47,255 nt of DNA from Prevotella sp. Its GTDB lineage: Bacteria; Bacteroidota; Bacteroidia; Bacteroidales; Bacteroidaceae. Below the pieces are notes generated by a model. That model had not been told where the DNA came from. It saw nothing but the letters and a program-made list of their open reading frames with translations, and ran no database searches. This document shows positions 18,925 to 27,456 of the stretch, one piece after another; position 1 is the first letter of the stretch, and every line of letters starts with the position of its first letter. The position numbers and the translations under genes were made by a program. The stretch is from the NCBI GenBank assembly GCA_017619275.1, contig JAFZSR010000064.1:1-47255 (forward strand), written 5' to 3'.

Positions 18925-20943
18925 TTACATTTTCATTCCAGTTTTGTCCTGGATATATTCTTTACCCAGCTGTTTGGCTCGATCCAGATTGCGGTTCTTC
19001 AGTTTCTTGGCCTGGTCGGGCTTCTGCTTGATAATCTTTCCTGGTTTCTGTCGGTAGCGGGGCAGAGCCGTGAGGTTCCATCGTCGGCTCACATCCCACT
19101 TGGCCTTGCACTCCACCTCCTCGTTGAAATAGAAAACGGGTTCGGGCTGCAAGTCTTCGTCGTATTTGCCTGTATCCCATTGGCCATTGCCGTTCATGTC
19201 GCAATAGGCGCTGAGATAGTAGGTGCCTGGCTTCACATAGAGGAATTTTACTTTCCCGCTGGCATCGGCCACTTTTTGGTTCGTCATCTTTCCTGAACCG
19301 TCGAGCAGCTGCACGATGACGGTGGCTAGCGTGTCGGCAACGCTGATGGGCGCGCCGCTGACCGTCACCTCGAGCGTGCTGAAATCATCAGGGTTGCTCA
19401 CCTTTACGCCCATCTTAGTGGGTTTGCAGACGCGACCATAGATATTGACGAAGGCAGCCGAGTCGATTTCGAGACTATAATCGGTGCTGTCACGCCATTG
19501 GGCCGTGATTTCGTAGCTCCGCACCGACAGCTGGCGTATTTCGTGTGGCGCGTTAAACCAAAGCGTGTCCACTTTAAAGTAGAGGTGCACCATCGACGTG
19601 TCGCAGCTGAGCAGTGGCTCTTGCGATTCTATGTGTATCTTTTGCAGCGGGGTGATTTTCGAGCCTGGCGAAATCTTCAGATCGAGCATCTTGGGCGGCC
19701 TGACGCTGTCGTAGGGCAGTCCCCGCTTTTTCCTCTTCTCCTGTTCCTTTTGCCACTTCTCCAACTCCCTTTCAAGTTCTTTCTGGCGTTTTGCAAAGAG
19801 CACCTTGGGAACGTATGCCGTAGTGTCGGTCTGTTCCACCAGCATTCCCAGCGTGTCGGTCATCATGTAGCGAACCTCTAATGTGAGCGTGTCACGATTT
19901 ACCAGTGCGGTGTCGCGCAGCCAATAGTGCACGGTGTCGTTCTTCAGCGAGTGTTCCACCACGAAGGCGCTGTCGGCATTGAAGTCGATGCCCCTGATTT
20001 TTGGCAGCGAGTCATGGCCGTAGGTGAAGTAGAGGCTGATTTTCTCTGGCTCGGCCCGCTCGCTTTTCAGCAGGAATCGATCGGTTTGCGGTTCCTGGAA
20101 GCTGAGCAGGGTGATGTCGTCGGGCAGGAAATGGGTGTAGGGCGTTGGCACGATGTTGGCGATGTGGAGCGAGTCGCGCCAGATGGTGTCGTGGCGGGTG
20201 TCGGGTTTCCACGAGGGCATGATGCTGTCGCGCGAGTAGGCAATATGTTCGCTCTTCTGCCCGAAGATGTAGTCGCCATCGGCATCGTTCAGCGCGAAGG
20301 TGCGGTAGCTGCCGGGCGCCACGCCCTTGATGGTGAAGCGGCCGCTGCCATTGGTGCGCGAGACGCGCATCATGGGTTGGGTGTGGAAGACACTGTCGTG
20401 TGAGTTAAAGGGATAGAGTCCCACGAGCATGCCTTTCACGGGCTCTAGGTCTTCGGCGTTGAGCACATAGCCCGACACCTCCAGCGTGTCGATGTGGTCG
20501 CCAGTGCTGAAGCTGTAGGTATAGTTGCCCATGGGGTTACCCTCATTATTGTCGGTGATGGCGTCGCTGAAGTCGATGGTGTAGGTTGTATGCTCCTTTA
20601 GCGTGTCTTTCAGCTCGATGATGATGCGCTTGCCGGCAGCCTTGATGTCGGCTTGCTCTATCTGTGGCGGCGAGATGATGACTTTCTCGTTGGCGTTCTC
20701 CAGCTTGATGTATTCGTTGAAGTCGATGACCACCTTCTTTGCCTTCACTGCAGTGCCTCCGTCGGCGGGCGATGACCCCACCACACGGGGCGGTGTGTCG
20801 TCGTACCATCCACCGTCGGGGCTACCCATGCGGGCGCAAGCGCTAAACGACAAATGATAGATGATAAATGATAATGCCACCACCACCCAGCAAAGTCGAT
20901 GGCGGATACCATTCACCTTATTATCCTTTTGCGTCTTTATCAT
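18925..20943 (-). CDS. SbsA Ig-like domain lipoprotein
   Basis: 672 residues. The N-terminus has a hydrophobic stretch (VVVALSFIIYHLSFSAC) ending in a probable lipobox Cys36, so it is likely membrane-anchored. Residues about 50-145 form a bacterial Ig-like domain of the SbsA type (TPPRVVGSSPADGGTAVKAK; IDFNEYIKLEN; TYTIDFSDAITDNNEGN; YSFSTGD). A carboxypeptidase-regulatory-like repeat follows (VLNAEDLEPVKGMLVGLYP; GRFTIKGVAPGSYRTFALND), then long beta-rich and charged regions (LERELEKWQKEQEKRKKRG) and a second such repeat near the C-terminus (KVKFLYVKPGTYYLSAYCDMN). It probably has a structural or envelope role. A heptanucleotide repeat supplies part of the signal-peptide codons. Confidence 0.83.
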   Translation of the reverse strand: MIKTQKDNKVNGIRHRLCWVVVALSFIIYHLSFSACARMGSPDGGWYDDTPPRVVGSSPADGGTAVKAKKVVIDFNEYIKLENANEKVIISPPQIEQADIKAAGKRIIIELKDTLKEHTTYTIDFSDAITDNNEGNPMGNYTYSFSTGDHIDTLEVSGYVLNAEDLEPVKGMLVGLYPFNSHDSVFHTQPMMRVSRTNGSGRFTIKGVAPGSYRTFALNDADGDYIFGQKSEHIAYSRDSIMPSWKPDTRHDTIWRDSLHIANIVPTPYTHFLPDDITLLSFQEPQTDRFLLKSERAEPEKISLYFTYGHDSLPKIRGIDFNADSAFVVEHSLKNDTVHYWLRDTALVNRDTLTLEVRYMMTDTLGMLVEQTDTTAYVPKVLFAKRQKELERELEKWQKEQEKRKKRGLPYDSVRPPKMLDLKISPGSKITPLQKIHIESQEPLLSCDTSMVHLYFKVDTLWFNAPHEIRQLSVRSYEITAQWRDSTDYSLEIDSAAFVNIYGRVCKPTKMGVKVSNPDDFSTLEVTVSGAPISVADTLATVIVQLLDGSGKMTNQKVADASGKVKFLYVKPGTYYLSAYCDMNGNGQWDTGKYDEDLQPEPVFYFNEEVECKAKWDVSRRWNLTALPRYRQKPGKIIKQKPDQAKKLKNRNLDRAKQLGKEYIQDKTGMKM
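20852..20875. repeat. Heptad repeat AAATGAT in a signal-peptide region
   Basis: AAATGAT, AGATGAT, AAATGAT run in tandem on the plus strand. On the minus strand they encode the LSFIIYHLSF core of the lipoprotein signal peptide. Confidence 0.7.
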
Positions 20944-20946
20944 TTA

Positions 20947-22440
20947 TTAGTCATTTAATTGGAGCAGCTGCTCCATAATCTCCCTGCTGTTGCTCAAGCG
21001 TGGCACCTTGTGCTGTCCGCCCAACTTGCCTTTTGACTTCAGCCAGTCGTTGAACAGATTGGGACGCGCTTTTATGATTTCCAGATGCTGCAGGGTGATG
21101 TCTTTGTAGCGCTTGGCCTCGTAGTCGCTGTTCAGCTCCTGCAGATGGGTGTCGAGTAGATGGGCGAAACGCTGCAAGTCCTCCGGCGGGGTGGCAAATT
21201 CGATGAGCCACTGATGGCGACATTTGGCCTTGGCATCCATGAACACGGGGGCGGCGGTGTATTCCAGCACCTGGGCACCCGTCTGCTGGCAAGCGTAGGC
21301 CAGTCCCTGCTCGGCATTATCGACAATCAGCTCCTCGCCGAAAGCATTGATGAAGCTCTTCGTGCGCCCGCTGATGATGAACTTGTAGGGATTGGTGCTG
21401 GTGAACTGCACGGTGTCGCCAATCATGTAGCGCCACAGCCCGCACGAGGTGGTGATGAGCATGGCGTAGTTCTTGCCAGGCTGCACGCCCCAGAGCGGAA
21501 CGATCTCCTCTTTGCCCAGTTCCTGGAACTCGTAGAAACAGTCGTAGTCGAGCATCAGCAACATCGACTTGTCGTTTGGGTCGTCCTGTATGCCGAAGAA
21601 GCCCTCGCTGGCGTTGTAGGTCTCCATGTAGTGCATCTTCGGGCTGGTGATGAGCTGCTGATACTGCTCGCGATAGGGCGTGAAGGCCACTCCACCATGA
21701 AAGAACACTTCCAGGTTGGGCCACACCTCTTCCAGATGCGTCTTGCCACTCAGTTCCATCACGCGGTTCAGCACCGAGAGCATCCACGAGGGCACACCAC
21801 TGAGGTTCGTTACGTTCTTCGTCATGGCCTCACGGGCAATGCGGTCGCGCTTCACCTCGAAGTCGCTCAGCAGAGCCGTCTCTTTCTTGGGCACCCGGAA
21901 ACAGTTCACTACCGGGTTGATGTTCTCGATGAGGATGGCGCTGAGGTCGCCGACGAGGGAGCCCGGCAGGTTATAGTTCGACTGATGGCTACCGCCGAGG
22001 ATGAGTCCGCGCCCGTCGAACATGCGGCTCTGCGGATTGTTGCGCAGATACATCGCCACCACATCGCTGCCGCCCTTATAGTGCAGCCGCTTCAATCCAT
22101 CCTTGGAAACGGGGATGAACTTCGACTTGTCGTTGGTGGTGCCACTCGACTTGGCGTACCATTTCACACGTCCTGGCCACAGGATGTCGGCCTCGCCCCG
22201 CCGCATGCGGTCGATGCTCTCCTTCAGTTGTTCGTAGTCGGTGACGGGGTTGCAGCGCACGAAGTCGTCGTAGGTCTTCATGTCGGCAAAGTGGTGGTAG
22301 CGCCCCCACTCTGTGTCGCGGGCATGGCTCACTAAGCGTGAGAGCACCTCGCGCTGCAGGGCTTCCGCCTCGTTGTTGTGTCGTTCCAGTTCGCGCCATC
22401 GTGGAGCGAAGAACTTGCGTGCTATTCCTGTAATGCTCAC
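20947..22440 (-). CDS. GH3 auxin-responsive-promoter-family protein (acyl-adenylating)
   Basis: 497 residues. Adenylating GH3 motifs are visible: YAKSSGTTNDKSKFIPVS (ATP-binding motif 1), LILGGSHQSNYN, YNASEGFFGIQDDPN (motif 2 type), GLWRYMIGDTVQFTS (motif 3) and FINAFGEELIVDNAE. Plant members join amino acids to acyl acids such as auxin; bacterial members are widespread in Bacteroidota with unknown substrate. The start codon is GTG (22440-22438); the next in-frame ATG would remove more than 50 residues of conserved N-terminus. It is the first gene of the long minus-strand run, with only 3 bases to the next gene, and has its own promoter upstream. Confidence 0.9.
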   Translation of the reverse strand: MSITGIARKFFAPRWRELERHNNEAEALQREVLSRLVSHARDTEWGRYHHFADMKTYDDFVRCNPVTDYEQLKESIDRMRRGEADILWPGRVKWYAKSSGTTNDKSKFIPVSKDGLKRLHYKGGSDVVAMYLRNNPQSRMFDGRGLILGGSHQSNYNLPGSLVGDLSAILIENINPVVNCFRVPKKETALLSDFEVKRDRIAREAMTKNVTNLSGVPSWMLSVLNRVMELSGKTHLEEVWPNLEVFFHGGVAFTPYREQYQQLITSPKMHYMETYNASEGFFGIQDDPNDKSMLLMLDYDCFYEFQELGKEEIVPLWGVQPGKNYAMLITTSCGLWRYMIGDTVQFTSTNPYKFIISGRTKSFINAFGEELIVDNAEQGLAYACQQTGAQVLEYTAAPVFMDAKAKCRHQWLIEFATPPEDLQRFAHLLDTHLQELNSDYEAKRYKDITLQHLEIIKARPNLFNDWLKSKGKLGGQHKVPRLSNSREIMEQLLQLND

Positions 22441-22509
22441 CTTTGCTTTATTTCAGTTTTTATTAGTATAGCCAGCGCCTAAAGCGCCGGCTTCTTACCA
22501 TTTAGACTG

Positions 22510-22542
22510 CAAAGGTAGCCCAAAGTTTTGTAATAAGCGCAA
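22510..22542 (-). promoter_or_regulatory. Promoter of the GH3-led minus-strand gene run
   Basis: TACCTTTG (22517-22510, minus strand) is a -7 match; a TTG at 22542-22540 is 22 nt upstream. The leader to the GTG start is about 65 nt and holds a GC-rich hairpin (AGCCGGCGC, TTTAG loop, GCGCTGGCT; 22475-22498). Confidence 0.6.
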
Positions 22543-22574
22543 GTTTTACGTTTTTTAAACTAATTCTGCCGCCG

Positions 22575-23216
22575 TCAGAGCAGAATATCCCACACGGCAA
22601 TGATGTGGCAGATGCTGCCGGCAAGGACGAAGAAATGGAACACGGTGTGCATGAAGCGGTGCTTGGCACCAATGGAATAAAATAGGGCGCCCGTGATGTA
22701 GCACACGCCTTCGGCAATAATCCAGCTGACGACGATGGTGCTGACGGTGCTGACGAGTGGGCCGAAGGCCACGAGCACGCTGAGACCCATGAGCACGAAG
22801 CAGATTGTCTCAAGGTTGGAGTGCTCCTTCAGCCGCAAGAAGCTGACGATGGTTCCCGTGATGGCGCAGAGCCAAACAAAGGCGAAGAGTCCCCATCCCC
22901 ACAGTCCCTGGCTGCGCAATGCCACCAGCGTGACGGGCGAATAGCTGCCGGCAATATGCCAATAGATGGCGGCGTGGTCCCATCGGCGCAGTCGCTCTTT
23001 CCATGGCGAACTGCGGCGGAGCGAATGATAGGCGGTGCTGGCGGCATAGCTGGCAAGCATGCCGAATAGATAGAGCGCCACGCCCACGTCGGCCCAAGGC
23101 CCATGGGGCACGGCCAGCACTATCAGCACACTACCCAAAATGGCACCCAGCGCGAGACCGGCGGCATGCGACCACGCATTCCACTGTTCCTCGCGCCGGG
23201 TGTAGCGTATAGCCAT
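22575..23216 (-). CDS. Hemolysin III / PAQR-family membrane protein
   Basis: 213 residues with about seven membrane segments. Family motifs: EEQWNAWSHAAGLALG at the N-terminus, STAYHSLRR, RWDHAAIYWHIAGSYSPVTL, and FMHTVFHFFVLAGSICHIIAV with the conserved metal-binding histidines. Bacterial members (TrhA/YqfA) are linked to membrane-energy or lipid homeostasis; the hemolysin name is historical and does not imply toxicity. The gene stands alone between the GH3 promoter and a repeat-filled intergenic region. Symbol left blank because naming varies. Confidence 0.92.
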   Translation of the reverse strand: MAIRYTRREEQWNAWSHAAGLALGAILGSVLIVLAVPHGPWADVGVALYLFGMLASYAASTAYHSLRRSSPWKERLRRWDHAAIYWHIAGSYSPVTLVALRSQGLWGWGLFAFVWLCAITGTIVSFLRLKEHSNLETICFVLMGLSVLVAFGPLVSTVSTIVVSWIIAEGVCYITGALFYSIGAKHRFMHTVFHFFVLAGSICHIIAVWDILL

Positions 23217-23225
23217 TATTTATTC

Positions 23226-23386
23226 AATTTAGAATTTAGAGTTTAGAATTAAGAGTTATTCTCGCTTCGCTGCGATTAAGATTTTTTGAATTAAGAATTG
23301 GTGCTCGATATAATTCTTAACTTATAATTCTTACTCGCCATAGGCGATAACTCTAAATTCTTAATTCTAAACTCTAAATTCTTAAT
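23226..23386. repeat. AT-rich heptad inverted repeat between the hemolysin-III and WG-repeat genes
   Basis: The left arm (23226-23265) and right arm (23344-23386) both consist of TTTAGAAT/TTAGAGT-type heptads in opposite orientation. The right arm overlaps and supplies the TAA stop of the WG-repeat gene (23384-23382). The 160-base gap contains nothing else I recognise. Confidence 0.8.
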
Positions 23387-24611
23387 CCTCCTCTATATCT
23401 CCTTCGTCTTCTTCGTCGAAGCCTTGGTCTTCAAAGTCCTCTTCGCTGTAATCCTCGTCGTATTCCTCGCCATCGTCCATGAAGCCCCAGCTGTAGCCCA
23501 TGGCATAGTTGTGGATGTCCATCTCGGTTTTGAGAGTGTTGCCTTCGGAATCGCACAGCTCATAGCCCTCGTCGTAGTTGCCCACAAGCAAGCGCTTGTC
23601 GTAGTTCTTGTATTCGGGTTCGAAGAGGACGACATAGCCCTCTGGCAGCTTGGTCACCTTCTCGCCTTCCTTGTTCAGGATGAAGGGCTTCTTCTCGGAG
23701 GTGGAACCCACGATAAGCTTGCCGTTGTAGCTCAAGCCTTCGAACTTCGACTTCATCACCATCTCGCCGTTGACGTTCATCATGCCGAACTTCTCCATCT
23801 CGCCGTCGTACTGGGTGAACATGTTGTCGTAGATGGCACTCACATAGACGCCCTCCTTCAGTTTCTTCACCACTTCGCCCTTTCTGTTCAGGATGATGCT
23901 GCGGTCGTTCTTGTCGCTAGCCACTAGGTACTCGCCATAGAAGCGGAAGTTGCTTGGCCTGCACTCCTTGAATTTCTTGCTGAAGACCTCGTTGCCATTG
24001 GTGTCGATGACGCTCCATTTGTTGTCGGGTTCATCGTCGGCGCCAAGATAGACGATGGCCAGGTCCTCGGCGAAGTTCCACGCATCGTAGTACTTGATGG
24101 GTATGACGGGCTTGCCGCTCTCGTCGATATATCCCCACTTGCCGTCTTCAGTGCGCACCATGGCCCTGCCGCAGAAGAAGTTGAAGCCGGCGGTGACCGT
24201 CTTCTTGCTCACCTCTTTCATGCTGAAGGCGTCCTTGCCTTCCTTGTCGATGTACTTGATGTTGCCCTTCTTGTCTTTCACGGGGCAGTATTTGCCCGTG
24301 AACGATCCCACATTTTCGTACGAGCCTATCTTGCGGGGCTTTGCTTCAAGGGTGTAGATGGTATAGACTTCTAATTCGGGGTCGTAGACCGTGAAGCGGT
24401 CGCCCACAGCAGAGTTGGGCATATTGTCGAACCTGGGCTTGACTATCACCTTGCCGTCTAAGTCCATAATGCCCCAAGGCTCACCTTCATCCTCCTGGAA
24501 GGCAAAGGTGTTAATCTGATAACCCGCATCGGAGCCGCCTCCGAGCTTTTCACAACTTGCAAGCACCACTGCCATCACGAGCAGGAGGCTCATTTTCCAA
24601 ACTTTCTTCAT
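23382..24611 (-). CDS. WG-repeat lipoprotein
   Basis: 409 residues. A lipoprotein signal ends at VLASC (Cys20). At least four WG-type repeats are visible: PWGIMDLDGKVIVKPRFDNM, KWGYIDESGKPVIPIKYYDA, KWSVIDTNGNEVFSKKFKEC and KFGMMNVNGEMVMKSKFEGL. These form short beta-hairpins with no known catalytic role. The C-terminus is strongly acidic (EEYDEDYSEEDFEDQGFDEE). It lies downstream of RNase R on the same strand, separated by a heptad repeat array. Surface or periplasmic location is likely; function is unknown. Confidence 0.87.
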   Translation of the reverse strand: MKKVWKMSLLLVMAVVLASCEKLGGGSDAGYQINTFAFQEDEGEPWGIMDLDGKVIVKPRFDNMPNSAVGDRFTVYDPELEVYTIYTLEAKPRKIGSYENVGSFTGKYCPVKDKKGNIKYIDKEGKDAFSMKEVSKKTVTAGFNFFCGRAMVRTEDGKWGYIDESGKPVIPIKYYDAWNFAEDLAIVYLGADDEPDNKWSVIDTNGNEVFSKKFKECRPSNFRFYGEYLVASDKNDRSIILNRKGEVVKKLKEGVYVSAIYDNMFTQYDGEMEKFGMMNVNGEMVMKSKFEGLSYNGKLIVGSTSEKKPFILNKEGEKVTKLPEGYVVLFEPEYKNYDKRLLVGNYDEGYELCDSEGNTLKTEMDIHNYAMGYSWGFMDDGEEYDEDYSEEDFEDQGFDEEDEGDIEED

Positions 24612-24647
24612 TTTGTTCTGTTATAAGTGAATATCATTATTGTTTAT

Positions 24648-24722
24648 CAATGTTCAACGTTCATCGTTCAACGTTCAACGTTCAACGTTCATCGTTCAAT
24701 GTTCAACGTTCAACGTTCAACG
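24648..24722. repeat. Tandem CAACGTT heptad array
   Basis: About ten head-to-tail copies of CAACGTT (some CATCGTT or CAATGTT), starting 5 bases after the RNase R stop codon (24729-24727). Related arrays occur inside the RNase R gene (26056-26135) and the surface-protein gene (46556-46589). Confidence 0.9.
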
Positions 24723-24726
24723 TGTC

Positions 24727-26985
24727 TCAGTCTGCCAGTACGAAGTCCAGCTGACGGCGCTCGATGTTGGCGCGAGCCACCTTGATGCGAATGGCGTCGC
24801 CCAACTGGTATTTGCGATGGTGGCGTCGGCCCACCAGCTGGTAGTTGCGCTCGTCGAACTCGTAGTAGTCGCCGTCGAGGTCGTGCATGCCCACGAGTCC
24901 CTCGCAGTGGTTCTCGTCAATCTCGCAATAGAGGCCGTAGCTCTGCACGCCACTGATGTGTGCGTCGAACTCTTGTCCCACCTTGTCGGCCATGAACTCC
25001 ACCATCTTGTACTTGATGCTGTCGCGTTCGGCGTTGGCAGCCGTCTGCTCCATATTGCTGGAGTGCTCGCACAGCTCTTCGTAGTGTTCTTGGTTGGCAC
25101 TGCGGCCGCCCTCCTGATAGCGGGTAAGCAGGCGGTGCACCATGGTGTCGGGATAACGGCGTATGGGCGAGGTGAAGTGGGTGTAGAAGTCGAAGGCCAG
25201 TCCGTAGTGCCCAATGTTGTGGGTGGAGTATTTGGCCTTCATCATGGCCTTGAGGGTCAGTGCCTCCACCAACTTCTGCTCGCGGCGTCCCTGTGCTTCC
25301 TCCATCATTTTGTTCAGTCCGCGCGAGATGGCTCCGCGTGTGCCGCTGGTCTTCACCTTGTAGCCCAGTGGTGCCAACGCCACGCGCAGGTTTTCCAGTT
25401 TCTGGGGGTCGGGCTGGTCGTGGATGCGGTAGGGCAGGGTCTTTGCCTTTGTCCCTTTGGGTACGCGCCCTATCGATTCGGCCACAGTGCGATTGGCCAG
25501 TAGCATGAACTCCTCGATGAGCTGGGTGGCCAGCGTGGATTTCTTGAAAATACAGCGTGTGGGGTGCCCCTTCTCGTCGACTTCGAAATGCAGCTCCTCA
25601 CGGTCGAACTTCACGGCGCCGCCTTGGAAGCGCCGCTCGCGCAGCTTCTGCGCCATTTGGCTCAGCAGGCACAGCTCCTGGGCGTAGGGGTCGTTATTGT
25701 TGGCAGGGCTAGCTTTTCTAGATGAACTAGATTGGCTAGAAGAACTAGTTTTTCTAGAATCCAAGATGGCTTGCACCTCCTCGTAGGCATAGCGGCGGTT
25801 GCTCTTGATGACAGTATGTGCCAGGTGCCAGCGCTTGATATTGGCCTCCTCGTCGAGCTCGAAGATGACGCTGTAGCACAGCTTCTCTTCGTCGGGGCGC
25901 AGCGAGCAGATGAAATTACACAGCCGCTCGGGCAGCATGGGGATGGTACGGTCGACCAGGTAGACGCTGGTGGCACGTTGCTGGGCCTCCTTGTCGATGA
26001 TGCTGCCCTCGGTGACATAGTGCGACACGTCGGCAATGTGAACGCCAACCTCGTACAACGTTGAACGTTGAACGTTGGAAGTTGAACGTTTATTTTCACT
26101 ATCGTCGTTCAACGTTGAATGTTCAACGTTCAACGGACGTATGCTCAGTGCATCGTCGAAGTCCTTGGCATCGGCGGGGTCGATGGTGAAGGTGAGCACG
26201 TCGCGGAAGTCCTCGCGGCGGGCAATCTCCTCGGGAGTGATGCCCGGTTCAATCTTGTTGGCGGCATCCTCTACGCGCTTGGGATACTTATAGGGCAGGT
26301 CGTACTGTGCCAGGATGGCGTGCATCTCCGTGTCGTTATCGCCCTGCTGACCCAGCACGTCAATTACTTCGCCCACCAGGTTCTTCGACTCCTCGCTAGG
26401 CCACTGGGTGATGCGCACCACTGCCTTCTCGCCCGTCTTGCCACCCTTCAGCTTCTTCTTGGGTATCAGGATGTCGTGCACGAAGATGTTGCCCTCGGTC
26501 ACCAGGAAGGCGTAGTCTTTCTCCACTTGCAGGATGCCCACGGCCTGGTTGTGCTTGCGCTCCAGAATCTCAATGACCATGGCCTCCTTGATGTGGTTCT
26601 GCCTACGGGCCATCATGGCCACGCGCACGCGGTCGCCGCCCATGGCGCTCATGGAGTTGCGCTCGCTCACGAAGATGGGCTTGCCGCCATCGTCGGGCAA
26701 GAACGAGTTCTTGCCGTTGGTCTTGCGGATGAAAGTGCCCTCCTGCACCTGTGTCTTCAAGTTCAGTCGGAAGGTGGAATTGTCGACACGGCTCAGGACG
26801 TCGTCCCACGCCATCTCCTCCATCGCATCCACGGCCAACATCTTGGCTGGATGGGTGTTAAGGTGCAGTGCCTTGAATATCTGCTTGTAGCTCAGTGCCT
26901 CGTTGGGATGAGCTTGGAACAAGCTCTGCACGGCTTCGGCCACCATGCGCTTGTTCAGTCGTTTTCCTCCATTTCTTTGTCCCAT
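24727..26985 (-). CDS. rnr: Ribonuclease R, with two repeat-encoded insertions
   Basis: 752 residues from ATG 26985; the longer frame from 27087 starts upstream of the promoter. It degrades structured RNA 3'-5'. Order: N-terminal winged helix (MVAEAVQSLFQAHPNEALSY), cold-shock domains (VRVAMMARRQNHIKEAMVIE; YAFLVTEGNIFVHDILI), RNB domain with the metal-binding DPADAKDFDDALS, YEVGVHIADVSHYV, VDRTIPMLPERL, EEFMLLANRTVAE, HFTSPIRRYPD.MVHRLL, and C-terminal S1 (GVQSYGLYCEID). Two segments are foreign: residues about 282-310 (NVEHSTLNDDSENKRSTSN), directly after the catalytic aspartate cluster, and about 408-427 (SRKTSSSSQSSSSRKASPAN). Each maps to a short-period DNA repeat. Whether the enzyme stays fully active is open. 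Confidence 0.95.
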   Translation of the reverse strand: MGQRNGGKRLNKRMVAEAVQSLFQAHPNEALSYKQIFKALHLNTHPAKMLAVDAMEEMAWDDVLSRVDNSTFRLNLKTQVQEGTFIRKTNGKNSFLPDDGGKPIFVSERNSMSAMGGDRVRVAMMARRQNHIKEAMVIEILERKHNQAVGILQVEKDYAFLVTEGNIFVHDILIPKKKLKGGKTGEKAVVRITQWPSEESKNLVGEVIDVLGQQGDNDTEMHAILAQYDLPYKYPKRVEDAANKIEPGITPEEIARREDFRDVLTFTIDPADAKDFDDALSIRPLNVEHSTLNDDSENKRSTSNVQRSTLYEVGVHIADVSHYVTEGSIIDKEAQQRATSVYLVDRTIPMLPERLCNFICSLRPDEEKLCYSVIFELDEEANIKRWHLAHTVIKSNRRYAYEEVQAILDSRKTSSSSQSSSSRKASPANNNDPYAQELCLLSQMAQKLRERRFQGGAVKFDREELHFEVDEKGHPTRCIFKKSTLATQLIEEFMLLANRTVAESIGRVPKGTKAKTLPYRIHDQPDPQKLENLRVALAPLGYKVKTSGTRGAISRGLNKMMEEAQGRREQKLVEALTLKAMMKAKYSTHNIGHYGLAFDFYTHFTSPIRRYPDTMVHRLLTRYQEGGRSANQEHYEELCEHSSNMEQTAANAERDSIKYKMVEFMADKVGQEFDAHISGVQSYGLYCEIDENHCEGLVGMHDLDGDYYEFDERNYQLVGRRHHRKYQLGDAIRIKVARANIERRQLDFVLAD
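25709..25759. repeat. CTAG-rich repeat inside the RNase R gene
   Basis: Three imperfect 18-nt units built on TCTAGAAAAACTAG-like half-palindromes. On the coding strand they specify a Ser-rich stretch within the RNB domain. Confidence 0.7.
26056..26135. repeat. Inverted heptad repeat (CAACGTT) inside the RNase R gene
   Basis: CAACGTTGAACGTTGAACG at 26056-26074 and more units to about 26090, then a 20-base spacer, then CAACGTTGAATGTTCAACG at 26110-26128. The arms are in opposite orientation and the frame is preserved. Confidence 0.82.
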
Positions 26986-27020
26986 AATTAATAAAATAAT
27001 GTATGAATGACTATTAGGCG

Positions 27021-27051
27021 CAAAGTTACGAAATCTTTCTTTACCATGCAA
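27021..27051 (-). promoter_or_regulatory. RNase R promoter
   Basis: TTG (27051-27049), 20 nt, TAACTTTG (27028-27021) on the minus strand; the leader to ATG 26985 is about 30 nt. This settles the start choice. Confidence 0.75.
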
Positions 27052-27067
27052 GATTTTTGGCGAAAAG

Positions 27068-27099
27068 TTTGGAGGCTTCGGAAACATTTCCTATCTTTG
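27068..27099 (+). promoter_or_regulatory. Strong plus-strand promoter upstream of the AAA ATPase region
   Basis: TTTG (27068-27071), 20 nt, TATCTTTG (27092-27099). It is divergent from the RNase R promoter. The predicted start near 27106 is about 410 nt before the next plus-strand gene. Confidence 0.75.
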
Positions 27100-27360
27100 C
27101 ACCCGATTTCTAATACAACCTGACGAAAAGTCAAAAATGACAGCAAACCATCTTACGAAGCATTCCAAATGGCATCGGGCGGCGAGTTAGCGCGCTGAGC
27201 CTTTTTGCCAAGGAATGAACTATTCGTGTTCGCACCGCGCAAGGCGATGACGACGTTGTTTGGCGTCGTTATATCCTGGCAGGAGCGGAGATGGTGTGCT
27301 CTTTGACTTTTTGCTACATTTTGTTCTTGCGTCATGGTCAAAATCGGGTAGGCGATACCC

Positions 27361-27432
27361 TTCAAAATTTTGGTAACGACTTTTTGAAATTTGGTAACGC
27401 TTTTTTGAAAAATCTCATACGGTTTTTTTTTA
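27361..27432 (+). repeat. Dispersed palindromic repeat, copy B
   Basis: TTCAAAATTTTGGTAACG, then GAAATTTGGTAACG, then AAAAATCTCATACGG: the same block order as copies A and C, but the central palindrome has decayed (CTCATACGG for CTCGTACGAG). Confidence 0.8.
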
Positions 27433-27456
27433 GGACCGCATATACCCTCTCACGAG

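Noticed and set aside
22575-23216. Hemolysin or toxin function for the hemolysin III family protein
   Set aside because: The family is a PAQR-type membrane protein; the hemolysin name is historical, and no toxin context is present.
26986-27087. Longer N-terminus for RNase R
   Set aside because: It would begin upstream of the TAACTTTG promoter; MGQRNGGKRLNKR at 26985 is the natural start.
27153-27365. 70-codon minus-strand frame in the gene-poor region upstream of the AAA gene
   Set aside because: No promoter that I can see, no recognised family, and it overlaps the plus-strand leader candidate; possibly a repeat-derived frame. Left out as a gene.
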